A stretch of 64,000 nucleotides of DNA from Kribbella flavida DSM 17836 (lineage in GTDB: Bacteria; Actinomycetota; Actinomycetes; Propionibacteriales; Kribbellaceae): assembly GCF_000024345.1 (NCBI RefSeq), contig NC_013729.1, positions 3,410,001-3,474,000 of the forward strand, given 5' to 3'. Below, piece by piece: positions 25,950 to 35,005 of this stretch; position 1 is the first letter of the stretch; the number at the start of each line of letters is the position of its first letter. Position numbers and translations under genes: made by a program. The notes below the pieces were generated by a model, which was not told the origin of the DNA, did no database searches, and saw only the letters and a program-made list of their open reading frames with translations.

Positions 25950-27686
25950 GTGGCTGGAGACGAGAGTCCTACCGCGGCAGAGCTGCGCAACCAGGTCCGT
26001 TACCTGGAGGCCGAGGTCGCAGCGTTGCGGCGTCGGTTGCTGGAGCACCCGGCTGACGGCCGGTCGCTCGAGAGCAGGCTGTCCGAAACCCAGGCGTCCT
26101 TGGCGAGCGTGACCGCGCAGAACGAGCGGTTGGCGGAAACGCTGCGCGAGGCCCGAGAGAAGATCATCGCCCTGAAGGAGGAGGTCGACCGGCTGGCGCA
26201 ACCGCCGTCCGGGTTCGGGACCTTCCTCGGCCGCAACGACGACGACACGCTGGACGTGTTCACCGGAGGCCGCAAGCTCCGGGTCGCGGCGAGCCCCTCG
26301 GTTGACCTGGACGCGCTCAAGCTCGGCCAGGAACTGATGCTGAACGAGGCGCTGAACGTGGTCGAGGCCTGCGACTTCGAGGTCGTCGGCGACGTGGTGA
26401 TGCTGAAGGAGCTGCTGGCCGACGGCGAGCGGGCACTGGTGATCGCGCAGGCCGACGAGGAACGCGTCGTCCGGCTCGCCTCCCCGCTGCTCGACCAGGC
26501 GCTGCGGGCCGGCGACTCCCTGCTGCTGGAGCCCCGCTCCGGCTATGTCTACGAGAAGATCCCCAAGTCCGAGGTCGAGGAGCTGGTGCTCGAAGAGGTC
26601 CCGGACATCGACTACACCCAGATCGGTGGCCTGTTCGGCCAGATCGAGCAGATCCGCGACGCGGTCGAGATGCCGTACCTGCACAAGGACCTGTTCCTCG
26701 AGCACGAGCTGAAGCCGCCGAAGGGCGTGCTGCTGTACGGCCCGCCGGGCTGCGGCAAGACGCTGATCGCGAAGGCGGTGGCGAACTCGCTGGCCAAGAA
26801 GGTGGCCGAGAAGACCGGTGTCGAGGGCAGGTCGTTCTTCCTCAACATCAAGGGTCCCGAGCTGCTGAACAAGTACGTCGGGGAGACAGAGCGGCACATC
26901 CGGCTGGTCTTCCAGCGGGCCCGCGAGAAGGCGTCCGAGGGCATGCCGGTGATCGTGTTCTTCGACGAGATGGACTCGCTGTTCCGCACCCGTGGTTCCG
27001 GGGTGTCCTCCGACGTGGAGAACACCATCGTGCCGCAGCTGCTGAGCGAGATCGACGGCGTCGAGGGCCTGGAGAACGTCATCGTGATCGGCGCCTCCAA
27101 CCGCGAGGACATGATCGACCCGGCGATCCTGCGGCCGGGCCGGCTGGACGTGAAGATCAAGATCGAGCGGCCGGACGCCGAGGCGGCCCGCGACATCTTC
27201 TCGAAGTACCTGACCACCACCCTGCCGCTGCACGCCGACGACGTGAACGAGTTCGGCGGCGACCGGCGCGAGTGCGTGAACGGGATGATCCAGCGCACCG
27301 TCGAGCGGATGTACACCGAGGCCGACGAGAACCGGTTCCTCGAGGTCACCTACGCCAACGGCGACAAGGAGGTCCTGTACTTCAAGGACTTCAACTCCGG
27401 CGCGATGATCCAGAACATCGTCGACCGGGCCAAGAAGATGGCGATCAAGGCGTTCCTGGACGACAACCAGAAGGGCCTGCGGGTGCAGCACCTGCTGCAG
27501 GCCTGCGTGGACGAGTTCAAGGAGAACGAGGACCTGCCGAACACCACCAACCCGGACGACTGGGCCCGGATCTCCGGCAAGAAGGGCGAGCGGATCGTCT
27601 ACATCCGTACGCTCATCTCCGGCAAGCAGGGCACCGAGCCGGGCCGCTCCATCGACACGGCCACCAACACGGGTCAGTACCTGTAA
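25950..27686 (+). CDS. arc: Proteasome-associated AAA ATPase (ARC/Mpa)
   Basis: Hexameric ring ATPase that binds pupylated proteins, unfolds them and threads them into the 20S proteasome. An N-terminal coiled coil (about residues 5-90) that captures Pup is followed by OB domains. The AAA module has Walker A GPPGCGKT, Walker [11 protein letters not shown] and the second region of homology ending [11 protein letters not shown]. The protein ends in GQYL, the C-terminal Tyr motif that docks into the proteasome alpha ring. GTG at 25950 has GAGG at suitable distance; ATG at 25944 or GTG at 25941 would add two or three residues. A strong terminator follows. The core proteasome genes lie 4.5 kb downstream. 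Confidence 0.96.
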   Translation: MAGDESPTAAELRNQVRYLEAEVAALRRRLLEHPADGRSLESRLSETQASLASVTAQNERLAETLREAREKIIALKEEVDRLAQPPSGFGTFLGRNDDDTLDVFTGGRKLRVAASPSVDLDALKLGQELMLNEALNVVEACDFEVVGDVVMLKELLADGERALVIAQADEERVVRLASPLLDQALRAGDSLLLEPRSGYVYEKIPKSEVEELVLEEVPDIDYTQIGGLFGQIEQIRDAVEMPYLHKDLFLEHELKPPKGVLLYGPPGCGKTLIAKAVANSLAKKVAEKTGVEGRSFFLNIKGPELLNKYVGETERHIRLVFQRAREKASEGMPVIVFFDEMDSLFRTRGSGVSSDVENTIVPQLLSEIDGVEGLENVIVIGASNREDMIDPAILRPGRLDVKIKIERPDAEAARDIFSKYLTTTLPLHADDVNEFGGDRRECVNGMIQRTVERMYTEADENRFLEVTYANGDKEVLYFKDFNSGAMIQNIVDRAKKMAIKAFLDDNQKGLRVQHLLQACVDEFKENEDLPNTTNPDDWARISGKKGERIVYIRTLISGKQGTEPGRSIDTATNTGQYL

Positions 27687-27700
27687 CCCCCGGGTCACCG

Positions 27701-27734
27701 CAGCCGCCCCGGACCTCACGGTCCGGGGCGGCTG
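27701..27734 (+). terminator. Strong hairpin terminator of arc
   Basis: A perfect 15-bp GC-rich stem (CAGCCGCCCCGGACC paired with its complement) with loop TCAC starts 14 nt after the arc stop. There is no U-run, as is usual for actinobacterial terminators. Confidence 0.8.
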
Positions 27735-27793
27735 TCGTCCTGCGGCGGGTCCGGCGGACCCGAGGCGGGCCGGTCGTGCAGCCCGGCTGCCCT

Positions 27794-27891
27794 GTCCGCC
27801 GGCCGTCCCGCTCGGGCCGCCTGTCTGTCGGCACCGCGTCCGCCGGCCGTGCCGCGCGGGCCGCCTGTCTGTCGGCACCGCGTCCGCCGGC
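27794..27891 (+). repeat. 44-bp tandem repeat, 2.2 copies, in the arc-27993 gap
   Basis: Units begin GTCCGCCGG at 27794, 27838 and 27882 and share GGGCCGCCTGTCTGTCGGCA with few changes. The 306-bp gap 27687-27992 holds the arc terminator, this repeat and the promoter of the next gene, and no gene that I can support. Confidence 0.75.
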
Positions 27892-27980
27892 TACTCGAGC
27901 CTGTTGGCGAGCCGCGGCCGCCGGGTGGATGTGGTGGGTGGGCCGGGGTTTCCCCTGATGACGGTGGGGGTGGGCTCCCG

Positions 27981-27986
27981 TACCGT
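27981..27986 (+). promoter_or_regulatory. -10 box of a leaderless-type promoter for the gene at 27993
   Basis: TACCGT ends 6 nt before the ATG at 27993 with no Shine-Dalgarno sequence between, a typical leaderless arrangement. Confidence 0.5.
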
Positions 27987-27992
27987 CCAGGT

Positions 27993-28352
27993 ATGGCGAC
28001 GGACGAGATGCGCAAGGACCTGCGGGCCGCCGTGGCGGCGCGGCAGGAGCTGGGGGCGGAGTACGAACCCGAGATCATCGACGGGTTCCTGGAGAAGCTC
28101 GACGCGCGCGCCGCCGCCCGGTACGGGCAGCAGGGTCAGCCGCTGCCCGAACCGGCCCACCCGCAGCCGCCGGCCGGCAAGCCGGACAACGACCCGGGCG
28201 GTCTGGCCCTGGCGATCGTGTCCGTGGTCGCCGGCATCCCGATCACCGCGATCGCGGCCAACATGGAAGGCACGATCGCGGTGATCATCTGCTGGGGCGG
28301 CCTGGTCGGCGTCAACCTGGCCCGCGCCGCCGCCCGCTTCGTCGGCCGCTGA
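27993..28352 (+). CDS. Small membrane protein of unknown function
   Basis: A 119-residue protein. The soluble N-terminal part is helical and charged (EMRKDLRAAVAARQELGAEY, EPEIIDGFLEKLDARAAAR), then comes a Pro-rich linker and two adjacent hydrophobic helices (GLALAIVSVVAGIPITAIAA and GTIAVIICWGGLVGVNLARA). A short helical regulator-like region followed by a membrane hairpin is common in small actinobacterial envelope proteins, but I do not recognise the family. The upstream -10 box suggests its own leaderless promoter. A 30-bp tandem repeat array begins immediately after its stop. Confidence 0.75.
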   Translation: MATDEMRKDLRAAVAARQELGAEYEPEIIDGFLEKLDARAAARYGQQGQPLPEPAHPQPPAGKPDNDPGGLALAIVSVVAGIPITAIAANMEGTIAVIICWGGLVGVNLARAAARFVGR

Positions 28353-28357
28353 GCGAC

Positions 28358-28477
28358 CGGCCGCCGAGCGACCCAGGCGCTGCGGCTCGGCCGCTGGGCG
28401 ACCTAGGCGCTGCGCCCCGGCCGCTGAGTCACCTGGGCGCTGCGCCCCGGCCGCTGAGCGACCCAGACGCTGCGCTC
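28358..28477 (+). repeat. 30-bp tandem repeat, four copies, between convergent genes
   Basis: Units starting CGGCCGC at 28358, 28388, 28418 and 28448 share CGGCCGCTGAG..ACC..GGCGCTGCG with a few substitutions. A partial copy overlaps the stop of the preceding gene at 28343. The array runs into the stop codon of the convergent gene at 28476. It could be a variable-number repeat and may help separate the two transcripts. Confidence 0.85.
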
Positions 28478-29453
28478 AGGGCCGGACCGGTACCTGGTTG
28501 CCGTCGGCGTCGAAGGCGCGGATCTGCTGCTGCACGCCGTTGGACTGCGTGTCCGGGTCGTACTCGCCCGCCGGGATGATCGCGGTGCTGTGCGTGTAGG
28601 CGAAGCCGCCGGCGACGGCGCCCTTCGTCCACTGGCCGTGACCACCCCTCCAGGTCGCACGGGACTCGATCCGCGCGATCTCCGGCCGGGCCCGGAACAG
28701 CGTCTGGAAGCTCGCGAAGGACGGCTTGTCGTCGCCCGCGCCACCGACGCTGCCCGTGTCTGCGAGCGTGACGACGCCGTTGGCCCGGGTGGGCTGCTCG
28801 GACCAGGCGGTGTCCCGCACGGCCGCGCTCATACCGGCGGGGAAGCAGGCGAACAGGCCCTGCCCGTAGGTGCCGCCGGGCTGGCCCGGCGTGCTCTTCG
28901 TCAGCACGACGACGCCGCTGGGTGGGGTGCGGATGCCGGGAACCGCGACTTTGCGGCTCCACAGTGGCTCGACCTTCTTGGCGCCCGGGACCTTGCACCG
29001 CTTGGCCACGGCCGCGGTCTCCGCGGCGCCGGCCGGACCCAGGTCGACCTCGGCGAGCCACGGTGCGGAAGCAGTCGCCGACGAAGTCGGCGTGCGGGGC
29101 GTCGTCGGCTGCTGCGACGGCGTCGCGGGCGCACTGACACTCGCCGAGGGCCCGGCTGCCGGGGCCCCGTCAGTTCCTGGCCGGCCGTTGCTGACCACGA
29201 CGGTCCCGGCTGCGACGGCCGCGACTGCTCCGACGGCCAGCGCGGGAGCCAGCCAGCGCCGGCCGCCCGCCCTGCCGTGCGTGGCCGGCGTACCGGACGT
29301 CGCCTCGCCGGACAGTGGGTGGCTGCCGGTGCCACGGGCGAGCCGGCCCGTGGGATCCGAGGCGGAAGCCTGGTCGAGAACTTGGTGCCGCAACCGGGCG
29401 CGGCGGGCCGGGGTCAGCGGGGGGACGGCCGGTGGGTCGAGCTGGGGGTTCAT
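28476..29453 (-). CDS. Membrane-anchored protein coupled to an ECF sigma factor, possible anti-sigma
   Basis: A 325-residue protein with a cytoplasmic N-terminus (about residues 1-65), a single transmembrane helix (LAPALAVGAVAAVAAGTVVV), a Ser/Thr/Pro linker and an extracytoplasmic domain of about 190 residues. The start overlaps the sigma-factor stop (ATGA), the usual position of an anti-sigma factor. The zinc-binding H-x3-C-x2-C motif of ZAS anti-sigma factors is absent, so any sigma binding must use another fold. The extracytoplasmic domain is not recognised. Confidence 0.65.
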   Translation of the reverse strand: MNPQLDPPAVPPLTPARRARLRHQVLDQASASDPTGRLARGTGSHPLSGEATSGTPATHGRAGGRRWLAPALAVGAVAAVAAGTVVVSNGRPGTDGAPAAGPSASVSAPATPSQQPTTPRTPTSSATASAPWLAEVDLGPAGAAETAAVAKRCKVPGAKKVEPLWSRKVAVPGIRTPPSGVVVLTKSTPGQPGGTYGQGLFACFPAGMSAAVRDTAWSEQPTRANGVVTLADTGSVGGAGDDKPSFASFQTLFRARPEIARIESRATWRGGHGQWTKGAVAGGFAYTHSTAIIPAGEYDPDTQSNGVQQQIRAFDADGNQVPVRP

Positions 29454-30076
29454 GACAACTCCTCGGACAGGGCGACGCGGGACAGCAGGTCGGGGAAACG
29501 GCGGCGGGTACGGTGCAGGCGGGCCTTGACGGTGCCTTCGGCCACGCCGAGCGCGGCAGCGGTCTCGGCGAGAGTGAGGCCGGACCAGACGACGAGCTCG
29601 AGCGTCTCGCGTTCGTGCCGGGGCAGCTTGGCCACGGCCCGGCGGACCGCCGACATCCGGCGCTCGTCGTCGAGCCGGCGGGCCACGTCGGCGGCAGGAT
29701 CGCGCTCGGCCGCCGGTGCGGGCAGCCGGTCCACCATCGCGCGGAAACGCCGGCCGGCGCGTTGCAGCGTCCGGCACTCGTTCCCGGCGACGACCAGCAG
29801 CCAGCCGCGGGCGCTCGGCACGGTCAACGGTCCGGGTGGGTCGCGGCGGAACCGCCGCCAGGTGTTCAGGAACGTCGCCTGGACGACGTCCTCGGCCACG
29901 CTCCACGACGCCGTGCGCCGGAACGCGAACGCGTGCACGTCGTCGGCGTACCGGTCGAACAGCACGCCGAGCGCCTGGTGGTCGCCGTCGCGCAACCGGT
30001 CCCACAACCGGGCGTCGGACTCGTTCGCCGCACCGGGTGGGCCGGCTGCCCCGGAGGTCGTCGATTCGCTTGCCAT
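29450..30076 (-). CDS. ECF-type RNA polymerase sigma factor
   Basis: A sigma-70 family group IV factor of about 208 residues. Region 2 is ALGVLFDRYADDVHAFAFRR through SVAEDVVQATFLNTWRRF, and region 4 is LPRHERETLELVVWSGLTLA followed by the helix-turn-helix ALGVAEGTVKARLHRTRRRF. It directs RNA polymerase to a small set of promoters, often including its own. ATG at 30076 is preferred; GTG at 30112 would add 12 residues. The downstream membrane protein, coupled by ATGA, is its likely sensor partner. Confidence 0.9.
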   Translation of the reverse strand: MASESTTSGAAGPPGAANESDARLWDRLRDGDHQALGVLFDRYADDVHAFAFRRTASWSVAEDVVQATFLNTWRRFRRDPPGPLTVPSARGWLLVVAGNECRTLQRAGRRFRAMVDRLPAPAAERDPAADVARRLDDERRMSAVRRAVAKLPRHERETLELVVWSGLTLAETAAALGVAEGTVKARLHRTRRRFPDLLSRVALSEELS

Positions 30077-30146
30077 CGAGGTCCCCGTCCCGTCGGTCAG
30101 GATGATCTTCACACCAGCTAATGACCGTCCCGCGCCGAAAGGTTGC

Positions 30147-30890
30147 CTAGAGGCGGGAGAGAATTCCGGCCCGGCCGCTCGCCACGTCGTTCGGCAGGTC
30201 CAGCAGCAACCCGCGGTGTGCCTCGTACCAGGGACCCAGTTTGTGCCAGTCGCGGGCCCGCTCGCGCAGCTCGGTGCTCACTGCGTAGGTCTCGGCCACT
30301 CCCTCGGCGATTCCGGCCGGCGCGTCGTGCAGCAGCCAGGACAGGTCGACAGCGGGATCACCGATCTCCGCGTCGGTCCAGTCGATCACCCCGGTGATGC
30401 GGCCGTCGCGGACGAGCAGGTGTTCCGGGCCGAGGTCGCAGTGGACGAGCGCGGTCCGGGGGCCTCCGACACGGTCGAGCAGCTCGCTCGCCGCCGACCG
30501 GGCTTCCACCGGCAGCAACGGCACCACTCGCTCGCGGCACTCAGCCAGGAACCGCCGCTTGGCCGACTCAGCTGTCTCCGCGTCCCCGGCGCCATGCTGG
30601 ACCGCTTCAGCCGGGTCCACCCCGTGCAGTGCCCTCAGGAACTCGCCGAGCTGGCGGCCGAGCGCGGTACTGCCCTCCGTCAGCGGCTCACCGACCAGCA
30701 GACGATGCCGTACGCCGTACTGGGTCTGCTCCGGGATCGGGACCGGCAAGGGCAGCTTCGGGGCGAGCCAGGGGAGTAGCCGGGTCTCAGCCAGCAGCCG
30801 GGGGTGTACCTCTGCGCGACGGGGCTCGCGGTGCAACCAGTTGCCTTCCAGCCAGGCCCGCGAGTCCCAACCGTTGTCGGTGATCGTCAT
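30147..30890 (-). CDS. Aminoglycoside phosphotransferase-family kinase
   Basis: A 247-residue cytoplasmic small-molecule kinase of the APH/choline kinase fold. The catalytic loop is LVHCDLGPEHLLV and the metal-binding segment is ITGVIDWTDAEIGDPAVDLSW. In the Brenner-type HxDxxxxN motif the Asn is His here, a variant I recall in uncharacterised actinobacterial members. That makes a housekeeping substrate more likely than true antibiotic resistance. The start overlaps the stop of the NUDIX gene (ATGA), and the two are co-transcribed with the SDR gene upstream. Confidence 0.85.
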   Translation of the reverse strand: MTITDNGWDSRAWLEGNWLHREPRRAEVHPRLLAETRLLPWLAPKLPLPVPIPEQTQYGVRHRLLVGEPLTEGSTALGRQLGEFLRALHGVDPAEAVQHGAGDAETAESAKRRFLAECRERVVPLLPVEARSAASELLDRVGGPRTALVHCDLGPEHLLVRDGRITGVIDWTDAEIGDPAVDLSWLLHDAPAGIAEGVAETYAVSTELRERARDWHKLGPWYEAHRGLLLDLPNDVASGRAGILSRL

Positions 30891-31387
30891 GCCAGGCTGC
30901 GGACGTACGGGCCGAGCAGGGCGGTCGTGTCAGGCACGAACGGCCACTCCGGGTCGTCCAGCCGGGCGATGAGTTCGCCGACGGTCAGCCACGTGCCCCA
31001 GTCGATCTCCTCCGGCTGATGCTGGACGGGGCCGTCCCAGCTGCAGGCGTAGAGATAGGCGTGGTAGTTGGTCAGGTCGTCCGCGTAGTCGCCTTCGGGC
31101 AGCTTCTCCAGCTCGACGCCGCTGATCCCGAGCTCCTCGGCCAGCTCCCGCACCACGGCGTCGTACGGATCCTCGCCGGCTGCGATCACTCCACCGGCCA
31201 TGAAGTCGTACCGCGCCGGATAGACGTCCTTGGTCGGCGTACGCCGGTGCACGTAGATCTCACCGGCCGAGTTCCGCACCAGGACGCCGGTCGCCGCGTG
31301 CCGCAGGTTGTCCCGCCGCATGACCGACCGCGGCACCGACCCGCAGACCAAGTTGTCGGAGTCCAGGAGCGCCACGAGTTCTTCCAT
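30887..31387 (-). CDS. NUDIX hydrolase
   Basis: A 166-residue enzyme that hydrolyses nucleoside-diphosphate-linked substrates. The NUDIX box reads GGVIAAGEDPYDAVVRELAE followed by ELGI, a full match to GX5EX7REUXEEXGU. The preceding TGVLVRNSAGEIYVHRRTPT and the following pattern resemble the Idi/YfcD-like NUDIX group. The start is ATG at 31387. The stop overlaps the kinase start (ATGA), and the SDR gene ends 12 bp upstream of this start, so SDR-NUDIX-APH is one operon on the minus strand. The exact substrate is not assigned. Confidence 0.88.
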   Translation of the reverse strand: MEELVALLDSDNLVCGSVPRSVMRRDNLRHAATGVLVRNSAGEIYVHRRTPTKDVYPARYDFMAGGVIAAGEDPYDAVVRELAEELGISGVELEKLPEGDYADDLTNYHAYLYACSWDGPVQHQPEEIDWGTWLTVGELIARLDDPEWPFVPDTTALLGPYVRSLA

Positions 31388-31398
31388 GCCCCGCAGTC

Positions 31399-32025
31399 TC
31401 ACACGATGCCGGTGTGATGCACCTCGAATTTCCACTCGTCCTGCGGCTGCCGGTGCAGGGTCCAGTAGTGCTCGGCGATGTCGTCCGGGTCGAACGCCGT
31501 ACCGGGCGCCACCTGGCCGTGCACTGTCACTGTGGCCGCGTGCAGGCCGTCCGCGCCGTACGTCTGGTCCAGCAGGCTCACCAGCGCCCTGACCCCGGCT
31601 TTGCCGAGCGAGAGGCTCACGTAGTCCGGCTTGGTCTCCGGCATCCCGCCGGTGATCAGGAAGGAGCCGCCACCGTTCGCGACCATGGCAGGAGCAACAT
31701 GCGCTGCCGCCGTCATCGCCCCGCCCACGTTGACCGCCCAGGCCTCCTGGTGCTCGCGCAGCGACAGCTCGCCGATCCGGTCCGAGGCGATCTTGGCAGC
31801 GTTGTAGACGAGGACGTCCGGTGTCCCCAGCTCGGCGACCGCCTTGTCCAACGCCGTCCGGAGCGCCGTCTCGTCAGTGCTGTCGGCCGCCAGGGTCAGG
31901 TCGGCCCAGTCCGCGTCAGGTCGCCGCCGCGCGATCAACGCGACCGGTAGTCCCTCCCGCGCGAACCTCCGGCCCACCGCCCGGCCGATCCCCGGCCCGG
32001 CTCCGATCACCACCACACCCGGCAT
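31399..32025 (-). CDS. SDR-family oxidoreductase-like protein lacking the catalytic Tyr
   Basis: A 208-residue Rossmann protein. The cofactor loop is VIGAGPGIGRAVGRRFA and the NAG-type motif is VLVYNAAK. The segment where SDRs carry YxxxK reads LSLGKAGVRAL, so the Lys is kept but the Tyr is Leu. This is known in a subset of SDR-like proteins and may mean altered chemistry or a non-enzymatic role. ATG at 32025 has a strong AAGGAGGAG; the upstream start at 32064 is rejected. It is the first gene of the SDR-NUDIX-APH operon. Confidence 0.85.
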   Translation of the reverse strand: MPGVVVIGAGPGIGRAVGRRFAREGLPVALIARRRPDADWADLTLAADSTDETALRTALDKAVAELGTPDVLVYNAAKIASDRIGELSLREHQEAWAVNVGGAMTAAAHVAPAMVANGGGSFLITGGMPETKPDYVSLSLGKAGVRALVSLLDQTYGADGLHAATVTVHGQVAPGTAFDPDDIAEHYWTLHRQPQDEWKFEVHHTGIV

Positions 32026-32154
32026 GTCTCCTCCTTGGTCCGCCTTGCGGTACGTCACGAGCACGGTAAGTCCTCACACCGGTGTCAAGGTCAAGCGCGC
32101 GGCCGGGCACGCTCCGGATCCGCGGCAGACACGGCTTTCGTGGGTGTGACCGCG

Positions 32155-32160
32155 TAGGCT
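32155..32160 (+). promoter_or_regulatory. -10 box of a leaderless-type dop promoter
   Basis: TAGGCT ends 7 nt before the dop ATG at 32168 with no ribosome-binding site between. Confidence 0.55.
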
Positions 32161-32167
32161 CGTTCGC

Positions 32168-33688
32168 ATGAGTGTTCGGCGGATCATGGGGACCGAGACC
32201 GAGTTCGGCATCTCGGTGCCGGGCCAGCCCGGGGCCAACCCGATGCTGACCTCGAGCCAGGTGGTGAACGGCTACGCCCAGACGCAGCCGCTCGCGCGCA
32301 AGACGCGGTGGGACTTCGACGAGGAGCACCCGCTGCGGGACGCGCGCGGCTTCGACCTGAGCCGGGAGGTGGCCGACTCCAGCCAGCTCACCGACGAGGA
32401 GACCGGCCTGGCCAACGTCATCCTCACCAACGGCGCCCGGCTGTACGTCGACCACGCCCACCCGGAGTACTCCGCGCCCGAGTGCACCAACCCGCGCGAC
32501 GTGGTGGTGTGGGACAAGGCCGGCGAGCTGGTGATCATGGAGGGCGCCCGGCAGGCCCGCCAGATCCCGGGCGCGCCGCCGCTGAACCTGTACAAGAACA
32601 ACACCGACAACAAGGGCGCGTCCTACGGCTCGCACGAGAACTACCTGATGCGCCGGTCCACCCCGTTCGCGTCGATCGTGCGGCACCTGACCCCCTTCTT
32701 CGTCAGCCGTCAGGTGGTCACCGGCGCCGGCCGGGTCGGGATCGGTCAGGACGGCGGCTCGCACGGCTTCCAGATCAGCCAGCGGGCCGACTTCTTCGAG
32801 GTCGAGGTCGGCCTGGAGACCACGCTGAAGCGGCCGATCATCAACACCCGCGACGAGCCGCATGCGAACCCCGACCGCTACCGCCGCCTGCACGTGATCA
32901 TCGGCGACGCGAACCTGTCCGAGATCTCCACCTACCTCAAGGTCGGCACCACCTCGCTGGTGCTGTCGATGATCGAGGACGGCTGGCTGACCGACGACCT
33001 GAGCGTCGACCGCCCCGTCACCGCGCTGCACGAGGTCAGCCACGACCCGACCTGCACGCACCTGATGACGCTCAAGGACGGCCGCAAGCTGACCGCCGTC
33101 CAGCTCCAGACGGAGTACCTGGAGCAGGCCCGCAAGTACGTGGAGGACAAGTACGGCGACGACGCGGACCGGCAGACCAAGGACGTGCTGCGCCGCTGGG
33201 AGCAGGTGCTCGACCAGCTCGCCACCGACCCGATGAAGCTGGCCGACCAGCTGGACTGGGTCGCCAAGCTGAAGCTGTTGCAGTCCTACCGCGACCGGGA
33301 CAACCTCGCCTGGGACGACTCCAAGCTGGCCCTGGTCGACCTGCAGTACGCCGACCTGCGCCCGGACAAGGGCCTGTACTTCAAACTCGTCAAGGCCGGC
33401 CGGATGCAGCGCCTGGTCACCGACGAGGAGATCCGGATGGCCGTCTCGCACCCGCCGACCGACACCCGCGCCTACTTCCGCGGCCGCTGCATGCAGCAGT
33501 ACGCCGGCCAGGTCGCCGCCGCGTCCTGGGACTCGGTGATCTTCGACCTGCCCGGCCGTGAGTCGCTCCAGCGCATCCCCACCCTGGACCCGCTGCGCGG
33601 CACCAAAGCCCATGTCGGAGCGCTTCTGGACCAGTGCGACACCGCGAGTGACCTGGTTCGCACCATTACTGGGGGCGCCGCCGGGTAG
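32168..33688 (+). CDS. dop: Depupylase/deamidase of Pup
   Basis: Dop is a carboxylate-amine ligase-fold enzyme that removes Pup from substrates and, where Pup ends in Gln, converts it to Glu. The 506-residue protein starts [20 protein letters not shown] and has the nucleophile region [18 protein letters not shown]/metal-binding motifs include [10 protein letters not shown] and [16 protein letters not shown]. The N-terminus and length fit Dop rather than the ligase PafA. It heads dop-pup-prcB-prcA. Because Pup here already ends in Glu, depupylation is its likely main job. PafA is not in this window. Confidence 0.93.
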   Translation: MSVRRIMGTETEFGISVPGQPGANPMLTSSQVVNGYAQTQPLARKTRWDFDEEHPLRDARGFDLSREVADSSQLTDEETGLANVILTNGARLYVDHAHPEYSAPECTNPRDVVVWDKAGELVIMEGARQARQIPGAPPLNLYKNNTDNKGASYGSHENYLMRRSTPFASIVRHLTPFFVSRQVVTGAGRVGIGQDGGSHGFQISQRADFFEVEVGLETTLKRPIINTRDEPHANPDRYRRLHVIIGDANLSEISTYLKVGTTSLVLSMIEDGWLTDDLSVDRPVTALHEVSHDPTCTHLMTLKDGRKLTAVQLQTEYLEQARKYVEDKYGDDADRQTKDVLRRWEQVLDQLATDPMKLADQLDWVAKLKLLQSYRDRDNLAWDDSKLALVDLQYADLRPDKGLYFKLVKAGRMQRLVTDEEIRMAVSHPPTDTRAYFRGRCMQQYAGQVAAASWDSVIFDLPGRESLQRIPTLDPLRGTKAHVGALLDQCDTASDLVRTITGGAAG

Positions 33689-33757
33689 GGTCGCACTAGA
33701 AGCAACGAAAGGGGCGGTTGGGCGTCTCTTTCAGTGCGGTTCTAGGAGGTGTGTGCC

Positions 33758-33967
33758 ATGGCGAAGGACGGCGGGCAGCAGCACAAGCAGCCCAAGCGTT
33801 CGACCACCGAGGAAGAGGTCGAGCAGGTCGAGGCGTCGGAGAACGTCGCCGAGCGCAAGGAGCGGCTCGACGAGGACGTCGACTCGATTCTCGACGAGAT
33901 CGACGAGGTGCTCGAGGAGAACGCGGAGGAGTTCGTCCGCGGCTTCGTGCAAAAGGGTGGGGAGTGA
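33758..33967 (+). CDS. pup: Prokaryotic ubiquitin-like protein Pup, genomically encoded with C-terminal Glu
   Basis: A 69-residue acidic, disordered modifier with the helical Mpa-binding segment ENVAERKERLDEDVDSILDE and C-terminus FVRGFVQKGGE. PafA links its C-terminal Glu to lysines of target proteins. Many Pup proteins end in GGQ and need Dop to deamidate the Gln. Here the last codon is GAG (Glu), so the protein is ligation-ready when made. GGAGG precedes the ATG at 33758. prcB starts 9 bp after the stop. Confidence 0.96.
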   Translation: MAKDGGQQHKQPKRSTTEEEVEQVEASENVAERKERLDEDVDSILDEIDEVLEENAEEFVRGFVQKGGE

Positions 33968-33975
33968 ACCGCTAG

Positions 33976-34815
33976 ATGACATTCGATGCCTCCGGCCGCT
34001 TGCCGGAAGCCTTCCTGACCCCAGGTGGCTCGTCGTTCATGGACTTCCTGGCCGGGCACGCGCCCGACCTGCTGCCCGGACGGCGGTCCCTGGGGACAGG
34101 TGACCTGTCCAAAGACGTTCCGCACGGCACCACGATCGTCGCGGCCACCTTCGACGGCGGCGTCGTGATGGCCGGCGACCGGCGCGCGACGATGGGCAAC
34201 ATCATCGCCCAGCGCGACATCGAGAAGGTCTTTCCCGCCGACGAGTACTCGTGCGTCGGGATCGCCGGCTCGGCCGGGCTCGCGATCGAGATGGTCCGGC
34301 TGTTCCAGGTCGAGCTGGAGCACTACGAGAAGCTCGAGGGCACCACGCTCAGCCTGGACGGCAAGGCCAACCGGCTCAGCGCGCTGATCCGCGGCAACCT
34401 GGCGATGGCGATGCAGGGCCTGGCCGTGGTGCCGCTGTTCGCCGGCTACGACCACGACATCTCCGGCGGCCGGATCTTCTCCTACGACCCGACCGGTGGA
34501 CGCTATGAGGAGCAGGCCTTCCACAGCGTCGGCTCCGGCTCGCTGTTCGCCCGCGGCTCGCTGAAGAAGCTCTACCGCGAAAGCATGTCGGCGGCCGAGT
34601 GCGTGACGGCGACCATCCAGGCGCTGTACGACGCGGCCGACGACGACTCCGCGACCGGTGGACCGGACATGGCCCGGCGGATCTTCCCGGTGATCGGGGT
34701 GGTCACCGCGGACGGCTACCAGCGGATGCCCGAGGCGGAGGTCGGCGAGATCGTCGACTCCGTGGTCGGCGCCCGGCTGCAGCGTCCCGACGGCCCCGCT
34801 GCCCCGCTGTCCTGA
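33976..34815 (+). CDS. prcB: 20S proteasome beta subunit
   Basis: Proteolytic subunit of the 20S core. A propeptide of 51 residues ends DVPHG and is cleaved before Thr52 ([11 protein letters not shown]), which becomes the N-terminal nucleophile. Lys and Asp of the active site lie in GDRRATMG and [12 protein letters not shown]. The subunit has 279 residues, typical length. ATG at 33976 lies 9 bp after pup. Normally prcA follows at once, but here 190 bp containing a large palindromic element intervene. Confidence 0.96.
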   Translation: MTFDASGRLPEAFLTPGGSSFMDFLAGHAPDLLPGRRSLGTGDLSKDVPHGTTIVAATFDGGVVMAGDRRATMGNIIAQRDIEKVFPADEYSCVGIAGSAGLAIEMVRLFQVELEHYEKLEGTTLSLDGKANRLSALIRGNLAMAMQGLAVVPLFAGYDHDISGGRIFSYDPTGGRYEEQAFHSVGSGSLFARGSLKKLYRESMSAAECVTATIQALYDAADDDSATGGPDMARRIFPVIGVVTADGYQRMPEAEVGEIVDSVVGARLQRPDGPAAPLS

Positions 34816-34820
34816 GTGTA

Positions 34821-34984
34821 TGGGGTGTCTGGTGATTCCCCGCCTACTGCGCGGCACCCGGCACGGCATCTCGGCGCACGGGAGCCAAGGGCACGATGCT
34901 CCGCATCGCCACCCTCGTCTCCCGCACGCCGAGCTACCGCACCGGGCACCTGCTCGCTACGGCGCGGAATCACCAGGCACCCCA
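34821..34984. repeat. 164-bp palindromic element between prcB and prcA
   Basis: Terminal arms 34821-34839 and 34966-34984 match as inverted repeats at 18 of 19 positions. Further inside, 34857-34884 pairs with 34919-34946 at 22 of 28 positions, and a GATGC/GCATC hairpin closes the centre. Nearly the whole gap is thus one extended inverted repeat. Five of the six inner mismatches are C-A on the plus strand, which become G-U wobbles in minus-strand RNA. It looks like a non-coding palindromic insert (MITE- or REP-like) or an RNA structure tuning prcA. No clear target-site duplication was seen. Confidence 0.75.
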
Positions 34985-35005
34985 GCCGACGAGTAGAGGA
35001 TCACG

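Noticed and set aside
30147..30890. Antibiotic-resistance kinase
   Set aside because: The APH fold is clear, but the Asn-to-His change in the HxDxxxxN motif and the operon context do not support a resistance call.
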